50,311 nucleotides of DNA from Bacteroidales bacterium (GTDB lineage Bacteria; Bacteroidota; Bacteroidia; Bacteroidales; F082). Shown piece after piece: positions 1 to 7,785 of the stretch. The stretch is taken from positions 1-50,311 of the forward strand of contig JASBYY010000018.1 in assembly GCA_029983675.1 (NCBI GenBank), read 5' to 3'. Made by a program: the position numbers and the translations under genes. The first letter of the stretch is position 1, and every line of letters begins with the position of its first letter. The notes beneath the pieces are model-generated. The model was not told where the DNA came from, did no database searches, and saw nothing but the letters and a program-made list of their open reading frames with translations.

Positions 1-58
1 CAGAGTTAAATCAATGTATAACCAAAAAAGTTGCATTTGTAACTTGAATTCAGCTATT

Positions 59-355
59 TTAAAATTTTCTCGTCATCAGTATTTCTTTTATTGATTTTAC
101 CATTTGGTACCGGGACTTATTAGTGGATAAGATGTGACTTAAATGAAATGCTCTTTTACGGAAATACTGAGAACTTATTCTTCGGGCTTTTACTCGATAG
201 CTAACGGTTGATTTTCTCTTTGTCGCATAGCTTTCTTTCATTTCCTCTTGGAAGTCCAAATCAAAATATTCCAGTAAAAGGCCGTTATCGGCATAGCCCC
301 TGTCAGTAATCTACGAGCTTCAAATATTCCTTCCACACATCACTGAACCTGTATT
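59..355 (-). pseudogene. Decayed unknown gene fragment
   Basis: An open minus-strand stretch encodes about 66 basic residues, including FHLSHILSTNKSRY near its end. Upstream of its first ATG the frame stays coding-like (DRGYADNGLLLEYFDLD). Further upstream the plausible frame (FSDVWKEYLKLVDY) ends in TGA, so at least one frameshift separates the two parts. I do not recognise the family. It looks like the C-terminal remnant of a gene lost when the accessory island was rearranged. It could also be chance open frame, hence the low confidence. Confidence 0.3.
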
Positions 356-444
356 CTGACTAGAAGCAAACGAACTTCATAAGCAGGCAGAATCCATAAA
401 ACAACGGAAATAAAGCTTCTTTCTTGTACTAGTTGAAAAGATTT

Positions 445-479
445 AAGGGAATGAGGATTTATTTTCTCATTCCCTTTTT
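445..479 (+). terminator. Intrinsic terminator hairpin
   Basis: AAGGGAATGAG (445-455) pairs perfectly with CTCATTCCCTT (466-476) around a 10-base loop, and a T run follows. It separates whatever lies to the left from the promoter of the first Xre gene, so the downstream operon is insulated from read-through. Confidence 0.8.
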
Positions 480-497
480 CTATGCTATTTCATTTCA

Positions 498-505
498 TAT
501 CTTTG
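498..505 (+). promoter_or_regulatory. Bacteroidota -7 box (TATCTTTG), Xre cassette 1
   Basis: TATCTTTG matches the TAnnTTTG -7 consensus and lies 25 bases before the ATG at 531. The stretch 481-506 is nearly the same as 7735-7760 in front of the second Xre gene (21 of 26 bases by eye). Confidence 0.7.
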
Positions 506-530
506 CGCTATTAAAAGAACATTGAACGCG

Positions 531-746
531 ATGGATAAACCCATGAATCGAATCAAGGAAGTGCTTGAGGAGAAAGGAATTAAGCAAACATGGCTTGCCG
601 AAAAACTTGGCAAGAGCTTCAGCATTGTCAATGCCTATGTCTGCAACAGGCGACAACCAAGCCTCGAAACCCTCTTCCAGATTGCAGAGATATTGGGAGT
701 GGACGTGAAAGAATTAATCATTCATGCAAAAAATGCGGATTTTTAA
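531..746 (+). CDS. Small Xre/Cro-type HTH repressor 1
   Basis: A 71-residue single-domain helix-turn-helix protein of the Xre (HTH_3) family. The motif runs from KQTWLAEKLGKS through SIVNAYVCNRRQPSLETLFQIAEIL, with the usual recognition-helix spacing and nothing after the domain. The start is placed at ATG 531; an in-frame TTG at 522 would add three residues. It heads the SIR2-HerA operon (next gene 70 bases downstream) and sits just behind its own -7 box. The likely role, by inference, is to repress this promoter and so hold the downstream toxic enzymes down. It is clearly paralogous to the protein at 7786-8049, with the same start residues (MDKPxNRIKE) and the same TWLAExLGKSF core. Confidence 0.85.
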   Translation: MDKPMNRIKEVLEEKGIKQTWLAEKLGKSFSIVNAYVCNRRQPSLETLFQIAEILGVDVKELIIHAKNADF

Positions 747-816
747 AATTTGCCTCAAAGGATGACGTATTTGTAAAAAAACAACATCAGAAAAAGTTGA
801 AAACATAAAAGAAGAT

Positions 817-2028
817 ATGATGACTACACTAACGCATGATTTAACAAGGCATCTTAGGGCTCTTCGTCAAACTCTCTCTCAGGATAAAAAACCTATTGGG
901 TTCTTTATTTCTGCAGGTTGCCCATTATCTGTCCCAATGCCAGAGGGAGATTGGCCTCTCATTCCTGATATGAAACGATTATCCGAGTATGTTTCATCCA
1001 AACTATCTAAACTTCCTAATGAACAAACTGCTTTTGACCGATTGATAAAAGAACTCGAATCAGCGGACAAGGATAAAAATAACTTAGAAGACGTTCTAAG
1101 CTTTGTTCGCTCGCTAAAAAGTGTGGCATGCGGAGGGGGAGAGGTAAGAGGACTTAATGAGCAGGAACTTATTGAATTGGAAACTAGCATATGCAAACAT
1201 ATCATTAAAAAAATCCGAGTAGATCTACCTGATAGAGAAACTCCCTATCATAAGTTTGCAAAGTGGATAAGTGCGATTGATAGAGATAGGCCTGTAGAAA
1301 TTTTTACGACAAACTATGACTTGCTGATGGAACAAGCTCTCGAAGAGTTGAGTGTTCCGTATTTTGATGGTTTTGTTGGTTCTAGGCAATCATTCTTTGA
1401 TTTAAGATCTATTGAAGATAATCTAATGCCCAAGCATTGGTCTAGATTATGGAAAATACATGGCTCCATAAATTGGTATCAAAAAGCAAACAAAGAAGTT
1501 TTTCGCTCTGATATGTTCAAGGATGATACAGACACATCATTTTTGATTTATCCCTCTCATTTGAAGTATGACCAAAGTCGAAAGATGCCTTTTCTCGCAT
1601 TATCAGACCAATTAAGTCGTTTCCTAAGACAACCCTCTGCCGCTCTCATATTGTGCGGATATTCTTTTAATGACGAACATATCAACGATACAATCGTAAA
1701 TGCCTTAAAATCTAACCCCACTGCAATTGTGATAGCATTGATGCATGGCAACATCAAAACAAATACGGGGGAAGAAAGCTATCCAAGAGGTGTTGAAATA
1801 GCTCAAAAAAGACATAACATGAGTTTTTGGACTAAGGATGAAGCAATAATTGGCACCAATCGAGGGAAGTGGAGCAAAATATCAGATGGCTCTGATGATG
1901 TATTGCATTTTATTAAGGAAGACGGAAGCACTTCCAATATATATACTGAAATAGGAGACTTCAAGGTGTTTTCGGAGTTTTTGAGTTCTCTTATTGGATA
2001 TTCAGGGGAGGAAGAAGATGGCAAATAA
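817..2028 (+). CDS. SIR2-family defence NADase (partner of HerA)
   Basis: A 403-residue protein with a SIR2_2-type fold. The visible catalytic landmarks are a GAGxS-like loop (FFISAGCPLSVP, about 29-40), TTNYD at 164-168 (Asn166/Asp168) and WKIHGSINW with His215. The NAD-binding end is LCGYSFNDEHIND (about 274-286). In bacterial defence systems such domains degrade NAD+ and stop infected-cell growth; that activity is known for the family and inferred here. The start at 817 follows a purine-rich AAAAGAAG; ATG 820 is equally possible. The gene ends inside the start of the HerA gene (11-base overlap), the arrangement of SIR2-HerA (Nezha-type) anti-phage systems. No signal peptide or membrane segment is visible, so it is cytoplasmic. 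Confidence 0.88.
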   Translation: MMTTLTHDLTRHLRALRQTLSQDKKPIGFFISAGCPLSVPMPEGDWPLIPDMKRLSEYVSSKLSKLPNEQTAFDRLIKELESADKDKNNLEDVLSFVRSLKSVACGGGEVRGLNEQELIELETSICKHIIKKIRVDLPDRETPYHKFAKWISAIDRDRPVEIFTTNYDLLMEQALEELSVPYFDGFVGSRQSFFDLRSIEDNLMPKHWSRLWKIHGSINWYQKANKEVFRSDMFKDDTDTSFLIYPSHLKYDQSRKMPFLALSDQLSRFLRQPSAALILCGYSFNDEHINDTIVNALKSNPTAIVIALMHGNIKTNTGEESYPRGVEIAQKRHNMSFWTKDEAIIGTNRGKWSKISDGSDDVLHFIKEDGSTSNIYTEIGDFKVFSEFLSSLIGYSGEEEDGK

Positions 2029-3919
2029 AGCAACTTATATAGGAGAGATACAGAGTGTTGATGGGACTACTGTTAGCATATCTTTATCCACTGATTGTAT
2101 TTCGGGACTCACCTATGTTAATGGAGAAGGATATAAAATAGGACAAGTTGGAAGCTTTGTAAAGATTCCCTTGGGATATAACGATTTATTCGGTATTGTT
2201 TCGCAAGTAGGAGCTAACGCCGTTCCAGAAAAACAGATAGAGATTCAGCCATATGGTAATAGATGGATGACTGTCCAGCTTATTGGGGAAGGACAGGGAA
2301 ATGGAGGCTTTGAAAGAGGAATTTCACAATATCCAACAATAGGAGATGAAGTTCATTTAGTCTCAGAAAATGATTTAAAGCGAATATATGGTCAAATAGA
2401 AAAACCATATTTCGTCAAAGTTGGTCATATTGCAGGAGCAGAATCAATCCCAGCATTGATCGATGTTAACAAGTTAATCACTAGACACTCTGCCATTGTT
2501 GGTACTACTGGCTCCGGTAAATCAACGACAGTCGCGGGGATATTAAGTGCACTATCAGATCCTAATAAATATCCATCATCAAGAATTATTGTATTGGATA
2601 TCCATGGGGAATACACCACAGTCTTCGGGGATAGAGCAATTGTATATAGAATTAATGCTGATAAATCAAGTAAAAAAAATGAAAGGGAGCTATGTCTGCC
2701 TTATTGGGCTTTAAGTTTTGACGAGTTACTTGAAATAAGTTTTGGAGCTATCAGTCAGGAAAAAGATAAAATTGTTATTCTGGAGAGAATATTAAAAAGT
2801 AAAGTAGAAGCCTTTGATAAGTTTCCCAAAGAAGGGATAGATAGAGAGACGTTGAATGTAGATAGCCCTACTCCTTTTAGTCTACATAAACTCTGGTATG
2901 AATTATATAAGGAAACTATTGGAACATACTACAGCAAACATGCAGGTCTGCCAATAGACAATCTCGCCTATGAAAAAGATTCGACAGGTAAAGAAATAAA
3001 AGGAAACCCGCTGAAAGGCATTCCTCCTCAATTCAGAAAGCCTAAAAATGACAAAAATGACGATGAAAAGATCAATTTTTTAAATATGGGATTGAGTTCT
3101 AGTAGTCAACTTATTGCTTTAGGTTCAAAATTGAGAGTTCCCAGATTTGATTTTTTATTCAATCCTGGAAAATGGACTCCCGATTTAGACGGGAAGACTG
3201 AAAAAGATCTTGATGAGTTATTCAAAGAATGGATTGGGAGTGATAGGGCTGTTACAATTTTTGATTTATCTGGCATTCCCTCTTCAATTCTAAACACAGT
3301 CATAGGTGTTCTATTGAGGATATTATATGAAGCTCTTTTTTGGACTCGAAATCTTTCTCAGGGCGGAAGACAAAGACCATTATTATTGGTAATGGAAGAA
3401 GCTCATAATTATTTGAACGACAACTTTAACGGGGCAGCTTCTATTGTTGTCCAGAGAATAGTAAAGGAGGGAAGAAAATATGGAATAGGCGCAATGATTG
3501 TGAGTCAAAGACCTTCAGAAATAAATTCAACCATACTTTCTCAATGTGGAACATTTATCTCTCTTAGGCTGTCAAATGCAACGGATAGAGGGCACATTTG
3601 TTCTGCTATAACTGATAATCTGGAGGGATTAACAAGTATGCTTCCAATACTAAAAACAGGAGAGGCCATCATATTAGGCGAAGGTGTTAAATTGCCAATG
3701 CGCACATTAATTGATGCTCCAGCCAAAGATCGCAGACCTGATAGCCAGGACCCGATTGTTTTTGAAACCCAAGATGAGGAGTGCTCTCAAGAAGTGGGAG
3801 GCTGGGGAATTCCAATGGAGCCTGAACCAAATTATAAAGAATTTCTGCAAGTATGGCGTTCTCAGAATCCTAATTTAATAACACAAAAAAATCAAAAAAA
3901 ATGGAAAGACAAATCGTAA
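2018..3919 (+). CDS. HerA/FtsK-type hexameric ATPase
   Basis: A 633-residue P-loop ATPase of the HerA clade. The N-terminal 130 residues look like a HAS-barrel. Walker A is GTTGSGKST (about 162-170), Walker B is LLLVMEEAH (catalytic Glu near 460), and a sensor region follows (MIVSQRPSEIN). In SIR2-HerA defence systems this ATPase assembles as a ring and controls the SIR2 NADase; some HerA partners are nucleases instead. The ATG at 2018 is preferred because GGGGAGGAAG lies just upstream and because it overlaps the sir2 end, which suggests translational coupling. A longer in-frame start at 1994 lacks such a site. The C-terminal end overlaps the next gene by 19 bases. Confidence 0.9.
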   Translation: MANKATYIGEIQSVDGTTVSISLSTDCISGLTYVNGEGYKIGQVGSFVKIPLGYNDLFGIVSQVGANAVPEKQIEIQPYGNRWMTVQLIGEGQGNGGFERGISQYPTIGDEVHLVSENDLKRIYGQIEKPYFVKVGHIAGAESIPALIDVNKLITRHSAIVGTTGSGKSTTVAGILSALSDPNKYPSSRIIVLDIHGEYTTVFGDRAIVYRINADKSSKKNERELCLPYWALSFDELLEISFGAISQEKDKIVILERILKSKVEAFDKFPKEGIDRETLNVDSPTPFSLHKLWYELYKETIGTYYSKHAGLPIDNLAYEKDSTGKEIKGNPLKGIPPQFRKPKNDKNDDEKINFLNMGLSSSSQLIALGSKLRVPRFDFLFNPGKWTPDLDGKTEKDLDELFKEWIGSDRAVTIFDLSGIPSSILNTVIGVLLRILYEALFWTRNLSQGGRQRPLLLVMEEAHNYLNDNFNGAASIVVQRIVKEGRKYGIGAMIVSQRPSEINSTILSQCGTFISLRLSNATDRGHICSAITDNLEGLTSMLPILKTGEAIILGEGVKLPMRTLIDAPAKDRRPDSQDPIVFETQDEECSQEVGGWGIPMEPEPNYKEFLQVWRSQNPNLITQKNQKKWKDKS

Positions 3920-4110
3920 GTTCATCTAACATCGCCTCTATAGGCTATGACGACACAACAAGTACACTAGAAATAGAATTTCTTAATGGAAGTGTTTATC
4001 ATTACTATGATGTTCCGCACCGAGAATATCAAGGCTTAATGCAAGCAGAATCACATGGCAAATACCTTGCAGCAAACATAAAAGGGAAATACAGATACTC
4101 CAAAGTCTAA
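3901..4110 (+). CDS. KTSC-domain small protein
   Basis: A 69-residue protein that consists of one KTSC domain. It has the pattern SSSNIASIGYDDTTSTLEIE, then a GSVYHYYDVP turn and the closing SHGKYLAANIKGKYRY. The molecular role of KTSC domains is not well defined; they occur as stand-alone small proteins and fused to nucleases and other enzymes. The start at 3901 lies inside the herA 3' end (19-base overlap) and the next gene begins 4 bases after its stop. It is therefore made from the same message as SIR2-HerA and is unlikely to be a chance neighbour. A regulatory or adaptor role is inference only. Confidence 0.78.
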   Translation: MERQIVSSSNIASIGYDDTTSTLEIEFLNGSVYHYYDVPHREYQGLMQAESHGKYLAANIKGKYRYSKV

Positions 4111-4114
4111 GATT

Positions 4115-5161
4115 ATGTCCGTAATAAAGATAAATAAACAACTTAAAAGAGTAGAAATAAAGGAATTTGAAATCGAGAATGAAATCGTTTTCAATTTCTT
4201 TAATAGCACTTCAGCCTCTGAAAGAGATGGGAAGTTGTTACAAGCTGTTTATATCGGAGTTTTGGCCTTGATGGAAGATCGCTTTTCATCTTTTCTTTCA
4301 AAGACAACCAACGAATTGGGCACTGAATTAGAAAGCCTGAAAATGATTTTTGAAATGAAAAAGGAGATCTTCTATAGATCAACGATAAAAGGAGTTTTAG
4401 CAGAGAATGACATTGCAGAGTTTCTTATCAAATATTTCGAGGACAAAAAAATTCCAGATAAAGTTTATTTGACAGGAAATATCATAGGAAGATTGCCTAG
4501 AAATAAAACAGGGGATATTGTCTGCGAATTGAATGGACAAGATGAATTCAAAATCGTACTCGAATGTAAATTTGATAAAAGTATTAAGCTAGGAGATATC
4601 GATTCAAAAGAGATATTCACACGCAAAACAGATACGGCTTGGAGTCAGCTGATAGAGGCGCAAGCCAATAGAGAAGCCCAAGCAAGCATTATTGTATTGG
4701 ATATCTCTCTAACAGACAACTCAATACTACAGAAATATGAAAACGTCGGATATATCCCTGATATAGGGTTTGTTGCTATTGTTGATTCTCAAAAAGGGGA
4801 CTATTCAAATCTTTCTATTGCCTATATGTTGGCAAGAGACATTGTCTTGAATGCTAAAACCATTGACTTTGATAAAAATATATTGTTGATGCTTGTTAAT
4901 CGCACGATTAAAGACATCAATGAGATTTTGAGCATTAGATCATTGATAAATAATAATATTGAAAACAACAAGGTTATTCTGAAACAGCTAGAGAAGAGTA
5001 TTCTTTTGATGGAATTTAATCAAGAATATTTGAAGAAATTTCTGAAGAGTGGGATGTTAACAAAGGAAGACTTATTAGCGTTTTATCAAGGAGAATCATT
5101 GAAAGATAAGTATAAATTGATTGAGACAAATATTGAAAACGAAATACTCCTCAATGAGTAG
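4115..5161 (+). CDS. Putative PD-(D/E)XK-fold nuclease
   Basis: A 348-residue protein without a named family that I recognise. The central part has the order expected of a restriction-endonuclease-like core: a helix with Glu97 (GVLAENDIAEFL), then GRLPRNKTGDIVCEL with Asp134, then KIVLECKFD with Glu150-x-Lys152, then a helix with QLIEAQANR. The N-terminal 90 residues and the C-terminal 130 are helical and probably serve for assembly or target choice. It starts 4 bases after the KTSC gene and completes the packed four-gene unit. The likely role is DNA cleavage in defence, by inference from the motif and context. Alternatives are a Mrr-like or RmuC-like nuclease. Confidence 0.65.
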   Translation: MSVIKINKQLKRVEIKEFEIENEIVFNFFNSTSASERDGKLLQAVYIGVLALMEDRFSSFLSKTTNELGTELESLKMIFEMKKEIFYRSTIKGVLAENDIAEFLIKYFEDKKIPDKVYLTGNIIGRLPRNKTGDIVCELNGQDEFKIVLECKFDKSIKLGDIDSKEIFTRKTDTAWSQLIEAQANREAQASIIVLDISLTDNSILQKYENVGYIPDIGFVAIVDSQKGDYSNLSIAYMLARDIVLNAKTIDFDKNILLMLVNRTIKDINEILSIRSLINNNIENNKVILKQLEKSILLMEFNQEYLKKFLKSGMLTKEDLLAFYQGESLKDKYKLIETNIENEILLNE

Positions 5162-5216
5162 TATTCAGAACTAATTTTCAATATTTCCTTCATTGGTTAT
5201 AGAAATAACTTTAAAT

Positions 5217-6569
5217 ATGAATTCTGAAAGCAACCGTATAGAATACAAACAAGAACTTATAGATGATTTGGAAAAAGAGGCAATCGCTTTTCTGAATTAT
5301 CATGAAGGAGGCGTAATTTATATTGGAATTGACAAAACAGGGAAGGCTGTTGGCGTTTCAGATATTGATGGCGATATGCTCAAAATCAAAGATCGACTGA
5401 AGAATAATATTATGCCATCATGTATGGGATTGTTTGATGTCTCAGTAGAAGGAGTTGATTCAAAAAACGTGATCAAAATTACTCTGGCAAGCGGAACGGA
5501 AAAGCCGTACTATATCAAGAAACTTGGGATGTCGGAAAGAGGGACATTCATTCGTGTCGGGACTGCTGCTGAACCAATGCCCATAAAAATGATAGAATCT
5601 CTATTTGCTAAACGTACTCGGAATTCCATTGGCAAAATCAAGTCTCCAAACCAGAACCTTACTTTTGAGCAACTTAAGATATACTACGAGGGATCAGGGA
5701 AAACACTAAATCAGCAGTTTACGTCCAATTTGGAGCTGATTACAGAAGAAGGCGAATACAATTATGTAGCATACTTATTGGCTGATATCAATGGAATATC
5801 TGTGAAAGTGGCAAAATACAATGGATTTGACCGTGTTGACTTGATCGAAAACAACGAGTATGGGTATTGTTCGTTAATAAAGGCAACCAAACAAGTATTG
5901 GATAAAATTGAAGTCGAAAATAAAACACTGGCAAAAATCACACCCAAAGAACGGAAAGAAACAAAATTATGGAACCCTGTCGCTTTGCGTGAAGCTGTGA
6001 TTAATGCTATTGTTCATAACGATTATACCTCGGAAGTGCCACCTAAATTTGAGTTCTTTGATGATAGAATTGAGATTACATCATTTGGCAGTTTGCCACA
6101 AGGCATGACAGAGAAGGAGTTCTTTGAAGGCTATTCGGTGCCACGCAATAAAGAATTGATGCGCGTATTTCGAGATTTAGATTTAGTAGAACACTTGGGG
6201 TCTGGTGTCCCACGTATTTTGAAAAGTTACGGAAAAGAATGTTTCAAGTTTACAGAGAACTTTTTACGAATGATATTTCCAGCGTCCGAGCAAGTTACCG
6301 AGCAAGTTACCGAGCAAGTTACCGAGCAAGTTACCGAGCAAGTTACCGAGCAAGTTAAAGAACTGGTTAGGATGATGAGCAAGGAGATGGATAGGCAAGA
6401 GATACAAGAAAAATTGGGTCTTTCTCATAGAGAAAATTTCCGTTCAAATTATTTAAAGCCTGCATTAGAACAAGGATTTATAGAAATGACTATCCCCGAT
6501 AAACCTAATAGTAGTCTGCAAAAATATCGGCTAACAATCTTGGGCAAGCAATTGAAAGATAAGCTATAA
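5217..6569 (+). CDS. AlbA_2/Schlafen-type ATP-binding HTH regulator
   Basis: A 450-residue protein. The N-terminus is an AlbA_2 (Schlafen-like) domain (RIEYKQEL, then AIAFLNYHEGGVIYIGID). A GHKL/HATPase_c_4 part follows, with ALREAVINAIVHNDY and LGSGVPRIL. Next comes a run of EQVT tetrapeptides and a C-terminal winged helix (REIxEKLGLS-like, then LEQGFIE). Such proteins are common, poorly characterised regulators in Bacteroidota accessory regions. ATG 5217 is chosen; an upstream in-frame TTG at 5193 would add eight residues. The gene follows the nuclease by 55 bases and may be co-transcribed. A partial relative lies directly downstream. Confidence 0.82.
   Translation: MNSESNRIEYKQELIDDLEKEAIAFLNYHEGGVIYIGIDKTGKAVGVSDIDGDMLKIKDRLKNNIMPSCMGLFDVSVEGVDSKNVIKITLASGTEKPYYIKKLGMSERGTFIRVGTAAEPMPIKMIESLFAKRTRNSIGKIKSPNQNLTFEQLKIYYEGSGKTLNQQFTSNLELITEEGEYNYVAYLLADINGISVKVAKYNGFDRVDLIENNEYGYCSLIKATKQVLDKIEVENKTLAKITPKERKETKLWNPVALREAVINAIVHNDYTSEVPPKFEFFDDRIEITSFGSLPQGMTEKEFFEGYSVPRNKELMRVFRDLDLVEHLGSGVPRILKSYGKECFKFTENFLRMIFPASEQVTEQVTEQVTEQVTEQVTEQVKELVRMMSKEMDRQEIQEKLGLSHRENFRSNYLKPALEQGFIEMTIPDKPNSSLQKYRLTILGKQLKDKL
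6288..6357 (+). repeat. 12-bp tandem repeat (EQVT linker)
   Basis: The unit GAGCAAGTTACC is present five times without change (6288-6347) and once in part (6348-6357). Each unit codes for EQVT. The unit length is divisible by three, so copy-number change would alter linker length between the ATP-binding part and the winged helix without breaking the frame. Confidence 0.95.
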
Positions 6570-6609
6570 GTTAAAGCTCATTTACAAAGCATTCAAAAGG
6601 GGCATTTGA

Positions 6610-6968
6610 ATATTAAACCTGATTATAACGTTGAGGAAGGAGTTGGAAGAAAACGGTAATGGGCAAGCCACTTTTGATTTTTCATTGATTACGGCTTTTC
6701 GGGTGGTTGAGAACGTTTCTCAAAAGTACTTTGAAGAAGACTTTGGAGGAGAAATATCCAAGAAGCATCCAAGAAATATCCAAGAAATATCCAAGAAGAA
6801 CTATTAGGCATAATCCAAGAAAATCCAGAGATTACACGGAGAGAAATGGAAATGATACTCGGATGTTCAACGGGTAAAATAAAGTATTACATTGAGAAAA
6901 TGACTAAGCAAGGACTCATCAAGCACGAAGGCTCTACAAAGGCTGGTAAGTGGATAATAATCAAATAG
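6610..6968 (+). pseudogene. Frameshifted 3' part of an AlbA_2/HATPase regulator
   Basis: The first frame (from 6610) reads LRKELEENGNGQATFDF, the usual end of a GHKL-type AlbA_2 protein, and stops at TAG after EISKKNY. A second frame ends at TAG 6966-6968 and encodes a winged helix (ELLGIIQENPEITRREMEMILGCSTG, given here only in part: EITRREMEMILG, YYIEKMTKQGLIKHEG). The frames meet inside an 11-bp tandem repeat. The N-terminal half of the gene is missing, so this is a remnant, probably of a duplication or recombination with the intact gene upstream. Confidence 0.75.
6756..6799 (+). repeat. 11-bp tandem repeat at the frameshift
   Basis: ATCCAAGAAat-like units begin at 6756, 6767, 6778 and 6789, exactly 11 bases apart. 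Eleven is not divisible by three. The upstream frame and the downstream frame differ such that loss of one unit (or gain of two) would join them into one reading frame. Confidence 0.85.
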
Positions 6969-6971
6969 AAT

Positions 6972-7484
6972 GTGAAGAATGTGTTGTACATAATATTGAG
7001 CGGTCTTTTATTACTTGTATTGGTTGTCGTGCTCATGGGAACACTTCTGCCAAGAATCAGAACAGAGACAAAACAGTGCATTTTGAATGCTCCTGTTGAT
7101 GCCGTTTTTGCTATCGTTACCAACAATCAGGAATGGCATTACAGAAGTTCTTTGGATAATTTGGATATCATCCGTACCCAAGGGGATCTTGAAGAATGGG
7201 AAGAGACTGCCAATGGTGTAACTATCCGATTCAAGACACTTGAGAAGAGACCACATTCTTTCTACAGTTTTGAGATGGATAGTAGAATGTTCACAGGAGA
7301 GTGGCAGGCAACATTCGAACCGATGGAAGGAGATAAAACTCTATTCACTGCAACAGAAAAGATAGAATACAAAAATCTGTTCTATCGTTTGGTTGGGTAT
7401 GCTTTTATGGACTTAAACAAGTTTATGACCACATACCAAGAAGAACTCACAGCTCGAATAGAACTTGAAAAAGCAGAGCAATAA
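6972..7484 (+). CDS. Membrane-anchored SRPBCC (START-like) protein
   Basis: A 170-residue protein. One N-terminal membrane segment (about 4-26, LYIILSGLLLLVLVVVLMG) is followed by an SRPBCC/polyketide-cyclase-like domain that starts with the typical ILNAPVDAVFAIVTNNQEWHYRS and ends in a long amphipathic helix. This fold binds hydrophobic ligands in a deep pocket; the ligand is unknown. It starts with GTG three bases after the preceding remnant's stop, because the ATG two bases upstream runs straight into TGA. It is the last gene before a strong terminator. A role in the defence-like operon is not shown; it could be an unrelated passenger. Confidence 0.7.
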   Translation: MKNVLYIILSGLLLLVLVVVLMGTLLPRIRTETKQCILNAPVDAVFAIVTNNQEWHYRSSLDNLDIIRTQGDLEEWEETANGVTIRFKTLEKRPHSFYSFEMDSRMFTGEWQATFEPMEGDKTLFTATEKIEYKNLFYRLVGYAFMDLNKFMTTYQEELTARIELEKAEQ

Positions 7485-7619
7485 AGACAATATAAGCGAT
7501 TGTTTGTAATCGATTTCAGAAATCATATTTGTACCATACAATTACAACCTGCTGTAAATCAATATAGATTTGTTTTGAAGAGGTGAAGTAAATCCCCTAC
7601 TACCATTATAATGCATAAC

Positions 7620-7656
7620 AAGTCGCAGCAAACCTGAGTTCGCAGCGACTTTTTTT
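7620..7656 (+). terminator. Intrinsic terminator closing cassette 1
   Basis: AAGTCGC (7620-7626) pairs with GCGACTT (7645-7651), followed by a run of T. It ends transcription from the first cassette ahead of the second Xre promoter. Confidence 0.85.
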
Positions 7657-7675
7657 ATAAAGTAACAGGAGAACT

Positions 7676-7745
7676 TCTTTTCCTACGCCATACAGTCTTT
7701 TCAAAGCGAGAAATAACACCCCACTATCTTTTCTTATGCCATACA
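7676..7745 (+). repeat. Pair of 19-bp direct repeats before Xre gene 2
   Basis: TCTTTTCCTACGCCATACA (7676-7694) and TCTTTTCTTATGCCATACA (7727-7745) agree at 17 of 19 positions and are 51 bases apart. The second copy ends just before the -7 box. They are candidate operator sites for the Xre protein; binding is inferred. Confidence 0.6.
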
Positions 7746-7751
7746 AATTCA

Positions 7752-7759
7752 TATCTTTG
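7752..7759 (+). promoter_or_regulatory. Bacteroidota -7 box (TATCTTTG), Xre cassette 2
   Basis: TATCTTTG lies 26 bases before ATG 7786. The surrounding 7735-7760 resembles 481-506 in front of Xre gene 1, including the common block TTCATATCTTTGC. Confidence 0.7.
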
Positions 7760-7785
7760 CAGTATCAAACAGAATATTGAAAGTG

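Noticed and set aside
1994..2017. Earlier start of the HerA gene
   Set aside because: The eight added residues have no family support, while ATG 2018 has a purine-rich site just upstream and an overlap typical of coupling.
6288..6357. Tandem repeat considered as a CRISPR array
   Set aside because: Units are contiguous, 12 bases long and in frame in a protein; there are no spacers and no cas genes.
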